Below, in pieces: positions 1-6,227 of a DNA stretch of 21,892 bases. Numbering within the stretch: the stretch's first letter is position 1; every line of letters begins with the position of its first letter. Source of the DNA: a bacterium. Its GTDB lineage: Bacteria > Omnitrophota > Gorgyraeia > Gygaellales > UBA12090. The notes beneath the pieces were generated by a model. It did no database searches, was not told the origin of the DNA, and was given only the letters and a program-made list of their open reading frames with translations. The stretch lies in the NCBI GenBank assembly GCA_004299495.1, contig SCPY01000117.1, positions 1 to 21,892 of the forward strand. The letters run 5' to 3'. Position numbers and translations under genes: made by a program.

Positions 1-57
1 CGAATTATGCCCGAAATATCTCTGCCATAGGTTCTTATCCTTTTTTTCCGGCTCCAT
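1..57 (-). CDS. Start of an unidentified gene downstream of the pilin array (partial)
   Basis: Only the first 19 codons lie in the window, reading MEPEKKDKNLWQRYFGHNS and then running off the edge. An AGAGG ribosome-binding site sits just before the ATG and overlaps the stop of the preceding pilin-like gene, which suggests the same operon. The visible part is charged and hydrophilic and lacks the Q-x3-E pilin signal of the genes before it, so this is where the array changes character. I cannot name it. By position it could be an inner-membrane or cytoplasmic part of the pilus machine. Confidence 0.5.
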   Translation of the reverse strand, partial: MEPEKKDKNLWQRYFGHNS

Positions 58-66
58 AAAATACCT

Positions 67-324
67 CTAACGCAGTATGTCTAACCTGTTCTCATCTTTA
101 GAGGGATCATAAAAATCAGTATTATATTTCTCTTCAATGGTATCGCCATTACCTACCTCATCGCGGGTGTCCTGAAAAGCCTCCTGGCGCTTGACTAAAG
201 AGCCGTTTATCCAGACAAAGAGCCGGCTTACCCCCAGAATTAAAATCAGACAGACAATCAGGCTCATTGCCAGCTCAATGCTCGCCTGCGCCCTAACGGG
301 GCGTGCTCCAGGAGCCTCCTTCAT
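67..324 (-). CDS. TadE-like/class III pilin-like protein 12 (last of the array)
   Basis: A protein of 85 aa with the signal RAQASIELAMSL near residue 13 followed by one hydrophobic helix (to about residue 34), then a hydrophilic tail rich in Asp, Glu and Asn. QASIE is a close match to the archaeal class III prepilin motif Q-x-S-x-E. The ATG at 324 lies inside the 3' end of the previous gene. The reading frame extends further upstream, but that would place about 37 extra residues before the signal, which does not suit a prepilin. The start codon is therefore likely but not certain, and its ribosome-binding site is weak. The E-L in place of E-Y, shared with gene 11, recalls TadE/TadF minor pilins. 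A minor pseudopilin role is inference. Confidence 0.7.
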   Translation of the reverse strand: MKEAPGARPVRAQASIELAMSLIVCLILILGVSRLFVWINGSLVKRQEAFQDTRDEVGNGDTIEEKYNTDFYDPSKDENRLDILR

Positions 325-1432
325 TCCGGACAACCTTGTTGTTAATCCATAAAATGATATCCTGCTCTTTGCCATTATACACCTCAAATCCGCCTGCTTC
401 AAGCTCTGTTTTAGAAAATCTTTCCCCGTCGTCAAACGCCTTATCCTTGTTGATGTCTATCCAGATTTCATCTCCCGCCTGCATTTGCTCTACCACGCTA
501 TCCGCTTCTATCGTATCCCGCTTATAGGTGACGCGGTTAAGCTTAATGGGATGGTAAAAATCCTGCGCCATATCCACCGCCCATTTACTGGTAATGGACT
601 GCGGGCTTTCGGTTTTTTCAAAATAGGTCCCGGGGCGCACTTGGGTCCGCTGTTCCTGCCGGTAGCCGATCAGGCCCTGAGAAGCAAACGTATCATTTCT
701 TAAATCATTGCTGTTTATGCTGGTGTCTATCTCGCCTTCCTGGGAATCAATCACCTTCGCGATACCGTCGTTGCTATCGTCGTCTTTTCCGTCATCGTCG
801 TTTCCGTCTCCATCTTTATCCTCTTGCGAAGCATCGTAGAAAATTACCGACTCCTCTTTTTCGTCCCCGTCCACATCGTAAGACCCGCCCTCTTTCACAT
901 CAGCGGCGGCGGTAACATTCCACCTCCAATAGAACCCGTCAGGGGGATCGGTATCATTTTCATCATCCACCCTTTCCCTTACCTCCACGCCTTTTAAATC
1001 ATACTCCTTCCAATCCGCGGTGGTAAAATTAAATTCCCTACCAATCTTGCCAGACTTATCTTTTATCAACAGATTGATTTTAGGAAGATAAGTATAGTTT
1101 CCAAAATCATCTTCATCTTTCATCTCCATAAACAAACTATTAGAAAGCAATGCGGAAGAAGAAGCCATAAGAGGATTAAACGAGGGGACAACATTGCCGC
1201 CTTGAGGCTGAGGAATGGACTTATAATCCATCACTATTACCTGGGCGTTAAAGTAGGTATCCTTGGCCTCATACGCCTTTTGCAGGCCATAACGGAAGGT
1301 TTGCATATTCAGGTTATCCGAGTAATTAGCGTTCATTCCGTAGCTCAGCAAAAAACCCACCACCCCAAGAATTACCGCTCCAAATACAGCCAGCTCGCTA
1401 AGGGCCTGGGCCCTGTTATTTAAATAAGCCAT
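293..1432 (-). CDS. Large pilin-like protein 11 with an acidic, calcium-loop-like insert
   Basis: At 379 aa this is by far the largest member of the array; the others are 49 to 140 aa. The N-terminus MAYLNNRAQALSELAVFG carries the RAQ-x3-E signal followed by a hydrophobic helix to about residue 30, so it should be processed like a prepilin. The remainder is a hydrophilic, presumably exported domain. Residues about 203-223 are almost entirely Asp, Gly, Asn and Lys with repeated D-x-D-x-D spacing, reminiscent of calcium-binding loops. Near residues 325-330 there is another run, WIDINKDKAFDDGE, with a thrombospondin-type-3 or EF-hand-like flavour. It starts 17 nt inside the previous gene. A plausible job is a tip or TadG-like large minor pilin and adhesin, by analogy with Tad systems; no family was recognised for the body. 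Confidence 0.75.
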   Translation of the reverse strand: MAYLNNRAQALSELAVFGAVILGVVGFLLSYGMNANYSDNLNMQTFRYGLQKAYEAKDTYFNAQVIVMDYKSIPQPQGGNVVPSFNPLMASSSALLSNSLFMEMKDEDDFGNYTYLPKINLLIKDKSGKIGREFNFTTADWKEYDLKGVEVRERVDDENDTDPPDGFYWRWNVTAAADVKEGGSYDVDGDEKEESVIFYDASQEDKDGDGNDDDGKDDDSNDGIAKVIDSQEGEIDTSINSNDLRNDTFASQGLIGYRQEQRTQVRPGTYFEKTESPQSITSKWAVDMAQDFYHPIKLNRVTYKRDTIEADSVVEQMQAGDEIWIDINKDKAFDDGERFSKTELEAGGFEVYNGKEQDIILWINNKVVRNEGGSWSTPR

Positions 1433-1784
1433 CTTTCAAATCTCCCACCTCTTCATAGCCCCGGCGCGTAGTGATATCCTTGTCTATGCGGTCTTCTCTT
1501 ACCGTAAAATAGGCCTGCTGGGCACCGGGCTCTGTATCCTGCGGATTATCATCCGGAGCAGGGTAGGTAATGGAGCTGGTTTCCGACTCCTGGGAAGTGG
1601 TTATGTCGGACTGGGTATTTCCCGGGTCATATTGTTCGCCCATTCCGTCTGAAACTGACCGCAGGCGCCCGGCAATACCCCGCTTCACATAGGTTGCCAT
1701 TACCACAAAAGCCGCGATAAGACAGGCGCTAAATAGCGCGAATTCTAAAATAGACTGGGCTTTATTGCCTCTTAGCCTATGCAT
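1416..1784 (-). CDS. Class III signal pilin-like protein 10
   Basis: A protein of 122 aa. It starts with a short basic leader and KAQSILEFALFS, a Q-x3-E-F variant of the array's prepilin signal, and then a hydrophobic helix. The helix ends in TYVKRGIAGRLR, the array's shared YVKR(G/A) motif. The tail holds a Q-Y-D-P stretch followed by a Ser/Thr-rich segment, resembling the QYEPYY...SS segment of pilins 4 and 7, which suggests paralogy. A GGGGG-rich ribosome-binding site lies 8-12 nt before the ATG, and its 3' end overlaps gene 11 by 17 nt. Confidence 0.75.
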   Translation of the reverse strand: MHRLRGNKAQSILEFALFSACLIAAFVVMATYVKRGIAGRLRSVSDGMGEQYDPGNTQSDITTSQESETSSITYPAPDDNPQDTEPGAQQAYFTVREDRIDKDITTRRGYEEVGDLKDGLFK

Positions 1785-1797
1785 TATCTTTACCCCC

Positions 1798-2202
1798 TTA
1801 GTCTACCGCTGACCATCCCTGAAGAAAACGGCTGCCGCCGCGTTTATCCTGCTCAAAGAAATCTCCGTCAGTATTTTTATCCTTGTCCACCTTGCCTTCC
1901 AGGGGATCCTCGTTAAATGCCAGTACCTCGGACCTCTCATTGATATCATCGCGCTGCCTGCCTCCCGCGTATTCCCGCTTTCTCTGTCCCGGCGCTTCCG
2001 ATGTCATTCTCTGCCCGGAGACCTTTAATCTGCCTTTAGTAAGGTCAAGTTCCTCGCTTTCCTCCTGCCTGCCCAACTCGTCAGCGGACATCCGGATTTG
2101 CGCCTGGATGCCGCGCTTCATATAGCCATTAATGGCCATAAAGGCCGCGCTCACCACAACGATAACCATGGCGTATTCTATTAATGATTGCGCCCTTCTC
2201 AT
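1798..2202 (-). CDS. Class III signal pilin-like protein 9
   Basis: A protein of 134 aa with an almost minimal leader (MRRAQSLIEYAMVI), so the predicted cleavage point after A4 leaves only four residues to be removed. One hydrophobic helix runs to about residue 28 and ends in GYMKRGIQAQIR, the conserved YVKR-type motif. The tail is strongly charged, with many Glu, Lys, Arg and Asp, unlike the Ser/Thr/Asn-rich tails of its neighbours. The ATG overlaps the TGA of gene 8 by 4 nt and is preceded by AGGAGG, so translational coupling is likely. Confidence 0.75.
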   Translation of the reverse strand: MRRAQSLIEYAMVIVVVSAAFMAINGYMKRGIQAQIRMSADELGRQEESEELDLTKGRLKVSGQRMTSEAPGQRKREYAGGRQRDDINERSEVLAFNEDPLEGKVDKDKNTDGDFFEQDKRGGSRFLQGWSAVD

Positions 2203-2534
2203 TCAAACAGGCCCTCCTGGGTTAATTTCCTGTCCGAGAAATCGTCCGCGGACGGCTCTGTCAAGGTTACCGATGGCTCAAGCAGGGTAGATACACTCTT
2301 GCCGTCAGGCGTGGCTATCTCTTCCGTTACCGAGCTTGAGCTGGTAACCTGGCGGTAGCGGCTGAACTCCGGAGAAAATAAATCCCCTCCGCCTATATTT
2401 TGAGCCACGCCTCGTATCCGGCCCTGCATCGCGCGCTTGACATATATCTGCATCACGGTTATAGCCGCCACAAAAACGGCGATAAAGACGCTATATTCAA
2501 TTATACTTGCAGCTTTATTCTTCCCAGCCATCAT
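2199..2534 (-). CDS. Class III signal pilin-like protein 8 (signal Gln replaced by Ala)
   Basis: A protein of 111 aa. The signal reads KAASIIEYSVFI: the otherwise invariant Gln is Ala here, while the Lys-Ala, the Glu-Tyr and the hydrophobic run are kept. The helix ends in IYVKRAMQGRIR. The tail contains S-R-Y-R followed by a Ser-rich segment, similar in layout to pilins 4, 7 and 10. Two adjacent ATG codons at 2534 and 2531 are both possible starts, and an AGGAG sequence lies upstream. It overlaps gene 7 by 20 nt. Whether the Ala form is cleaved by the same peptidase is not known. Confidence 0.72.
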   Translation of the reverse strand: MMAGKNKAASIIEYSVFIAVFVAAITVMQIYVKRAMQGRIRGVAQNIGGGDLFSPEFSRYRQVTSSSSVTEEIATPDGKSVSTLLEPSVTLTEPSADDFSDRKLTQEGLFE

Positions 2535-2889
2535 CTGCTGTCAGCTCCTTAGGGCTGATTCCACGACTGATTACTGTTCCCTCGCGCGAACTATTATTGT
2601 CCGCGGAGGAAAATTCCCGGCGTATTGTCCCTCCCGGATTGTAGGTAACCGCGCTCTTTTGCGACTGGGCAACGATAAATGATGAATCTGTGTAATAAGG
2701 CTCATACTGACTGAGTTGGGGCCGGCCGGCCATCCGGGCGCTTTCCTTAACCGAGCCATCCACAAAATTTTTCACCTTTGCCTGGATGCCCCTTTTCACA
2801 TACACCTGCATCCCTATCAGCCCGGCGCTCACCAGGGCAATTACCAGCGCGTACTCGGTTAAGCTCTGGGCCTTAAGCTTAGAATTCAT
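2515..2889 (-). CDS. Class III signal pilin-like protein 7
   Basis: A protein of 124 aa with the signal KAQSLTEYALVI at about residue 6, a hydrophobic helix, and VYVKRGIQAKVK at the helix end. The tail includes QYEPYYTDSS, nearly identical to QYEPYYLESS in pilin 4, which is good evidence that these two arose by duplication. The rest is rich in Ser, Asn and Arg. The gene starts 11 nt inside gene 6, so translation is probably coupled. In assembled fibres of this superfamily the hydrophobic helix packs in the core and the tail is exposed; that is family knowledge, not something seen here. Confidence 0.75.
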   Translation of the reverse strand: MNSKLKAQSLTEYALVIALVSAGLIGMQVYVKRGIQAKVKNFVDGSVKESARMAGRPQLSQYEPYYTDSSFIVAQSQKSAVTYNPGGTIRREFSSADNNSSREGTVISRGISPKELTADDGWEE

Positions 2890-3070
2890 TGGCTATCTCT
2901 CCGATTTTATCGCCCATTCCCGCGAAATAGCTCTCTAAGCCCTTACGCACCGGTCCGTTGCCTGATGCCACAGCCGCGATGATTACCAAAAGGGCCGCGG
3001 TCAGGACAAACAGGTATTCCAAAGTACCCTGTCCGCCTAACAATATGGACTGCCTTTTCTTTTTAATCAT
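2879..3070 (-). CDS. Short Flp-like class III pilin 6
   Basis: A protein of 63 aa reading MIKKKRQSILLGGQGTLEYLFVL, then a hydrophobic helix and a short charged amphipathic end. The signal GGQGTLEY is preceded by a second Gln-Ser-Ile-Leu sequence. The size and the lack of a YVKR motif set it apart and resemble Flp-type major pilins (about 50-70 aa). The ATG at 3070 lies just upstream of the stop of gene 5; a TTG at 3076 is an alternative start that would add two residues. A major-subunit role is inference from size only. Confidence 0.68.
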   Translation of the reverse strand: MIKKKRQSILLGGQGTLEYLFVLTAALLVIIAAVASGNGPVRKGLESYFAGMGDKIGEIANEF

Positions 3071-3485
3071 CCTCAAATAGGCTTACATTGCTGATTTTTC
3101 CGGAATCAAAGGTTCCATGCGCTCCTCTTTGTCCGGATCCGGCTTGCGCGGTAACATAATCTGTTTGGGTTGCCTCGTATCCTGCGTAAGTATAATTTGC
3201 CGGCGTCCAGGCTGAAGAATCCTGAATCTGGGAACGCGTCCAACCACCAGTTCCTACAGTAAGATTTGCCAGGGTCTGCTCTCTTCTTGCGCTCTGGCTG
3301 ACGGTCTGAATGGTATAGTTCTGAGCGGCGGTAAACTGCTCTCCGATCTGGTCGGCGGATTGCTTAAACTTGCCCTCCAGCGCCCGCTTGACATAAATCT
3401 GGATAGCCACAATCACCGCCACCACTATAGAAAGAATCATCGCATACTCTAATATCCCTTGCCCCTTCTTGCTTTTAACGCGCAT
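3063..3485 (-). CDS. Class III signal pilin-like protein 5
   Basis: A protein of 140 aa with the signal KGQGILEYAMIL after a basic leader MRVKSK, a hydrophobic helix, and IYVKRALEGKFK at its end. The tail is rich in Gln, Thr, Ser, Ala and Tyr (for example ANYTYAGYEATQTDY), the composition of an exposed, possibly adhesive or glycosylated pilin surface. An AGGAGG ribosome-binding site lies upstream of the ATG. It follows gene 4 after about 70 nt and overlaps gene 6. Assignment to the array family is firm from the N-terminus; the function of the tail is unknown. Confidence 0.75.
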   Translation of the reverse strand: MRVKSKKGQGILEYAMILSIVVAVIVAIQIYVKRALEGKFKQSADQIGEQFTAAQNYTIQTVSQSARREQTLANLTVGTGGWTRSQIQDSSAWTPANYTYAGYEATQTDYVTAQAGSGQRGAHGTFDSGKISNVSLFEDD

Positions 3486-3557
3486 TTATTTCACCTCCTG
3501 TCTGATATTTCATCTTGGATGATTTTATTTTCCCTATCCGTTCATTATTGCCACGGC

Positions 3558-3953
3558 TTATTTCCAATTAGCATCCCTGGTATCCCTCGTTCCATTGGCC
3601 ACGGCCTGCATCTGATATCCGCCGGCATTAGTAGCGCTTATATCCGCAACCTTCTCTTTGACAACATTGCCCCCACCCATATGTTCCTGCTCCACATTTT
3701 CCTGAAAGCGCTCATAAGAGCTTTCCAGATAATACGGTTCGTACTGGTCTAATGCGGCAAACGTAGCGTCAGTACCGCTTGCCGCGACAGCTGCAAATGT
3801 GGCGTTTATGCCGGTAAAGGCATCGGTTCCTGCCTTCTGCCTGGCCTGGATACCCCGCTTTACATAGGTTTGCATTGCTATTGCCGCGCCAACAACCACA
3901 GCCAGGATAATCGCGTATTCGGCAGTGGACTGGGCTCTTGATTTTCTCCTCAT
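3558..3953 (-). CDS. Class III signal pilin-like protein 4
   Basis: A protein of 131 aa starting MRRKSRAQSTAEYAIIL, with the RAQ-x3-E-Y signal, one hydrophobic helix, and TYVKRGIQARQK at the helix end. Downstream lies an Ala/Thr/Gly-rich linker and then LDQYEPYYLESSYERF, matching pilin 7. A strong AGGAGG site precedes the ATG. Cleavage is expected after A7 by a prepilin peptidase of the TadV/EppA/PilD superfamily, none of which is encoded in the window. Confidence 0.75.
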   Translation of the reverse strand: MRRKSRAQSTAEYAIILAVVVGAAIAMQTYVKRGIQARQKAGTDAFTGINATFAAVAASGTDATFAALDQYEPYYLESSYERFQENVEQEHMGGGNVVKEKVADISATNAGGYQMQAVANGTRDTRDANWK

Positions 3954-3985
3954 CTTTCCACCTCCTTATTATTTACTAATCTCAT

Positions 3986-4204
3986 TTATCCACCCGTACT
4001 GGTGCTGGATGCGGTAGTAGTTCCGGTTGAGGTCCGCAGCTCAGCATCGGCCTTATCCAAGATGGCTCCGGCAGTATCCATATTATTCTTGGCCTTCGCT
4101 TTAATAATATTGTTTGCACCGTAGAGAACCGCCAGCAATACTACCGCCAATAAAATCACATACTCCAATATGCTTTGGCCTTTTACTGTCTTGCATTTTC
4201 TCAT
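3986..4204 (-). CDS. Short Flp-like class III pilin 3
   Basis: A protein of 72 aa. The chosen ATG (4204) has GGAGGAAAG directly upstream; a longer frame back to 4237 would add 11 residues without such a site. The signal VKGQSILEYVILL is followed by a hydrophobic helix, a short Lys/Ala/Asn-rich amphipathic segment, and a Thr/Ser/Gly-rich end (TGTTTASSTSTGG). It lacks the YVKR motif. Size and layout are those of Flp-type major pilins, and the Thr/Ser tail could be a glycosylation site. Both are inferences. Confidence 0.72.
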   Translation of the reverse strand: MRKCKTVKGQSILEYVILLAVVLLAVLYGANNIIKAKAKNNMDTAGAILDKADAELRTSTGTTTASSTSTGG

Positions 4205-4220
4205 CTTTCCTCCTTGCCTT

Positions 4221-4370
4221 TTATTGCGGTTGAGCATTTATCTGCTCTTCTATGAGCTTAAGATTTGCCTGCACCGCCCTCTGCATATACATCCGCATAG
4301 CCACAAAGGCCGCGGCCACAATAGCGATTAAAAGCGAATACTCTATAATCCCCTGGCCCTTTTTTCTCAT
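4221..4370 (-). CDS. Very short class III pilin 2 (49 aa)
   Basis: A protein of 49 aa, MRKKGQGIIEYSLLIAIVAA continuing with a hydrophobic helix and then MYMQRAVQANLK and a Glu/Gln-rich end. KKGQ-x3-E-Y is a clear prepilin signal with only five residues to remove. The MYMQRAVQA segment is a variant of the YVKR(G/A)IQA motif in the larger paralogs. Its ATG overlaps the TGA of gene 1 by 4 nt (ATGA), a translational-coupling arrangement. Little more than the helix remains after processing, so it may be a structural core pilin or an assembly factor. Confidence 0.72.
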   Translation of the reverse strand: MRKKGQGIIEYSLLIAIVAAAFVAMRMYMQRAVQANLKLIEEQINAQPQ

Positions 4371-4537
4371 TTGATTCTCCCCACTGCCTTATCAAAAAAA
4401 TCATTTCCCGCGTCTTTAACCCTGGGAAAAACGGCGGTAACGCTCAAAATAGTGAGGGCTGCGATGGTTAAGAGTAAAATAAAATACTCTAAGGATACCT
4501 GCGCCGCCTCTGTTTCTAAAAACTTTTTTAAGTTCAT
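4367..4537 (-). CDS. Class III pilin 1, first gene of the array (56 aa)
   Basis: A protein of 56 aa, the first gene after the structured leader, with GAGGAG a few nucleotides before the ATG. Residues 11-21, AAQVSLEYFIL, fit the archaeal class III signal Q-x-S-x-E-x-x-x-L exactly. The hydrophobic helix continues to about residue 37, followed by a short charged tail. It has no YVKR motif. Unlike its neighbours the residues before the Gln are Ala-Ala with nearby Glu, not Lys-Gly, so processing efficiency could differ. Confidence 0.72.
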   Translation of the reverse strand: MNLKKFLETEAAQVSLEYFILLLTIAALTILSVTAVFPRVKDAGNDFFDKAVGRIK

Positions 4538-4549
4538 TAAAAACTCCTC

Positions 4550-4592
4550 AAAATAAAAATACCGAATTGCCTTTCTTTTTTAAGGATTTCGG
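4550..4592 (-). terminator. Intrinsic terminator / attenuator ahead of the pilin array
   Basis: On the minus strand CCGAAATCCTT (4592-4582) can pair with AAGGCAATTCGG (4573-4562): CCTT with AAGG and CCGAA with TTCGG, with small internal bulges. The hairpin is followed at once by TATTTTTATTTT. It lies between the riboswitch-like fold and the first pilin ATG. Its 5' arm is the same sequence that closes the P1 helix of the upstream fold, so the two structures exclude each other. That is the arrangement of a transcription-attenuation switch. Confidence 0.7.
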
Positions 4593-4727
4593 CAGCCCGG
4601 TTATCTTTGTTACCAAGTAACGCAAATCGCTTATCGTCTTATTCGCGATACGCGAAATGCTCTAATGTTATACCAGAAGGACCCGTGGCTTTGCTCCGCA
4701 ACTTCCGAGGAGCCTTTTCGATTCCTT
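4582..4727 (-). promoter_or_regulatory. GEMM-I-like (cyclic di-GMP class I) riboswitch candidate
   Basis: The untranslated leader of the pilin array, about 146 nt. On the minus strand it contains AGCAAAGCCACGGGTCC and, further on, GATAACCGGGCTGCCG. From family knowledge these recall the two most conserved blocks of GEMM-I riboswitches (GCAAAGCCACGGGTC and GATAGCCGGGTTGCCG). The ends AAGGAATCG and CGAAATCCTT pair as a P1 helix, and a C-GGAA-G tetraloop is where the GNRA loop of P2 is expected. Odd points: the usual AAACC/GGGACG part of P2 is not recognisable, and the P3 arm carries extra hairpins (TTCGCG-TAT-CGCGAA; GTTAC-TTG-GTAAC). It may be a diverged or variant member with another ligand preference. 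Confidence 0.6.
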
Positions 4728-4741
4728 GATATGACAACTAA

Positions 4742-4769
4742 AATATACCACAGATTTTGTCAACGTCAA
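4742..4769 (-). promoter_or_regulatory. Sigma-70-type promoter of the pilin array leader
   Basis: Minus strand TTGACG, 16 nt, TATATT, with TG one base before the -10 (extended -10). Transcription would start near 4735, about 8 nt before the riboswitch P1 helix at 4727, which fits the leader exactly. A second TTGACA overlaps the spacer but is too close to the -10. Confidence 0.62.
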
Positions 4770-4785
4770 GGGTAAATTTAGTGTT

Positions 4786-4805
4786 TTAAGAAAGCGTTTT
4801 CTTAA
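4786..4805 (-). terminator. Possible weak terminator after the transposase-like gene
   Basis: A perfect 8-bp stem TTAAGAAA / TTTCTTAA with a 4-nt loop lies about 24 nt past the stop codon of the transposase-like gene. The stem is AT-rich and no long T-run follows, so it may be a weak terminator or only an RNA-stabilising end. Confidence 0.3.
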
Positions 4806-4828
4806 TGAGCAGGCGGCTTATGGAGCGT

Positions 4829-6223
4829 TTACGCGAAGGAGAACCTCAACTTATGTCCATCAATGAGGCGGATATCCGCCTCATTAACTCTTTGGCAGGC
4901 GTATTGTAGATCCTTCTGATACAGAAAGCCCTCCGGAGGCTCAAATTTAACCTCAAAGCTATCAGATATTGAATTAATTGCGCCTCTGAGATGATAAAAA
5001 CGTTCCTGGAGAACCAGAAAATCTAATTCCTGATAATCTATCGGAAAGAAATGCCTCTGGCAATAACTATTTAATATTAATCTCCAGAAACTCAAGACTT
5101 GCTCATAGGTTAGATTCTCTCCATTATTAGGTAAGATTGGACATTTATATTGGATTTTTGTCCTTGGAGAGCGGACAAAATGTCCAATTTCGTCCAAAAA
5201 ATCTTGATAACCTGACTCTAAGATTGGCCAACGGCGTAAATAATGTCCAATTATCTCCTCACCGCTTTGCCTGCCTGATTCAATATTAGTAATAATGTCT
5301 AATTTTCTAGAATTATCTGTATTATTGATTGGTACTAGGCGAATAGATGGGCCAAAGTCTCTATTCTTATATTGCCAGGGCCAGAGTCCGATGATAAAAT
5401 AGCGCTTTTCTTGGCGCTGTGCAAACTTGATGGTATCAATAAGCAGGTTATCAGCAGAGTACAGCTCAATGCCCTTTATTGCCTTGTGCGGCTTTTCAGC
5501 TTGAAAAGCATCTATAAAATCAAATAACGCTGGGGTAGGGATATCAAATCCAGGGGCTGCCTGCAGGATTAAGGGCTTTCGGCCTGAAAGAATACTCTCA
5601 TTAAGATAAGTTCTATCTTTATACAGGCCAACGCTCAAACGCTCCGGGATACGCTCCGTGGTCCAGATGGTATGGCATCCGGCATCCAGAAAGAAGAAAC
5701 GGTTATCCTCTAAGATAAATTTTTGGGCCAAGGCCTCAGTGGAACGGAAAACCAGCTCGCTAAATATCTGGGGAACAATCGCCTTAATATTCTCCGGATT
5801 GCGGGCATCTTTAACTTCGGGCATCCCCCCCAGGCAAAGCTCAGCCGCCCTAAGAAACCATATGCCGCACTCTTGTCTCTCTTGATCCCTGGCGGCTGGT
5901 AGAGGCGCCTCATTGTGATTACGAGAGGCTTCTTCTAAGAATGGGAGCATCCCAAGAGCAGGCTCTGGCCCAGCTTCGGTTACTTCTGGCTTGTGTACAG
6001 TTGGCGGATGAATAAGGGGCGCTTTCGGGCGGCTACCGCGCCTTCCCACAACCTTATTTAAACCCTCTGACTTCAGTAAAGAACTAACGGTAGATTTAGA
6101 GATATTAGACTGAAAAGCTTCCTGGATAAGTCGGGCGAGCTTGCGGCATCCTAACTCCGGATGCTCCTTTGCATTTTGAAGAATAAACTCTTTTATCTCT
6201 GCTTTTAACTTATAGGGTTCCAT
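4829..6223 (-). CDS. Transposase-like DDE protein with N-terminal helix-turn-helix
   Basis: A protein of 464 aa. Residues about 1-60 look like a winged or homeodomain-like helix-turn-helix (GCRKLARLIQEAF...ISKSTVSSLLKSEG), as in many transposases and resolvases. After a Pro-rich linker, the middle and C-terminal parts suggest a DDE/RNase-H-like fold: FFFLDAGCH as a possible first Asp strand, a possible second Asp in ELYSADNLL, and HYLRRWPILESGYQDF, which resembles the Y-(R/K)-x-R-W-x-I-E signature of IS4-like transposases. The ATG has no ribosome-binding site and lies about 3 nt from the predicted transcription start. I could not find terminal inverted repeats or a target duplication, so it may be a solo or domesticated gene. 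Catalytic assignments are tentative. It separates the pilin array from the machine operon. Confidence 0.6.
   Translation of the reverse strand: MEPYKLKAEIKEFILQNAKEHPELGCRKLARLIQEAFQSNISKSTVSSLLKSEGLNKVVGRRGSRPKAPLIHPPTVHKPEVTEAGPEPALGMLPFLEEASRNHNEAPLPAARDQERQECGIWFLRAAELCLGGMPEVKDARNPENIKAIVPQIFSELVFRSTEALAQKFILEDNRFFFLDAGCHTIWTTERIPERLSVGLYKDRTYLNESILSGRKPLILQAAPGFDIPTPALFDFIDAFQAEKPHKAIKGIELYSADNLLIDTIKFAQRQEKRYFIIGLWPWQYKNRDFGPSIRLVPINNTDNSRKLDIITNIESGRQSGEEIIGHYLRRWPILESGYQDFLDEIGHFVRSPRTKIQYKCPILPNNGENLTYEQVLSFWRLILNSYCQRHFFPIDYQELDFLVLQERFYHLRGAINSISDSFEVKFEPPEGFLYQKDLQYACQRVNEADIRLIDGHKLRFSFA
4862..4885. repeat. 24-bp perfect palindrome in the 3' end of the transposase-like gene
   Basis: AATGAGGCGGAT (4862-4873) is followed directly by its exact reverse complement ATCCGCCTCATT (4874-4885), with no spacer. 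It lies within codons for V-N-E-A-D-I-R-L-I-D. Such a site could be a protein-binding site or an element end. Confidence 0.8.
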
Positions 6224-6227
6224 TTTA

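Noticed and set aside
1..4537. Tandem pilin genes as a recombination-driven switching cassette (silent copies)
   Set aside because: Every member has its own start and mostly a good ribosome-binding site, tails are unrelated in sequence, and no inverted repeats or recombinase sites flank them, so an operon is the simpler reading.
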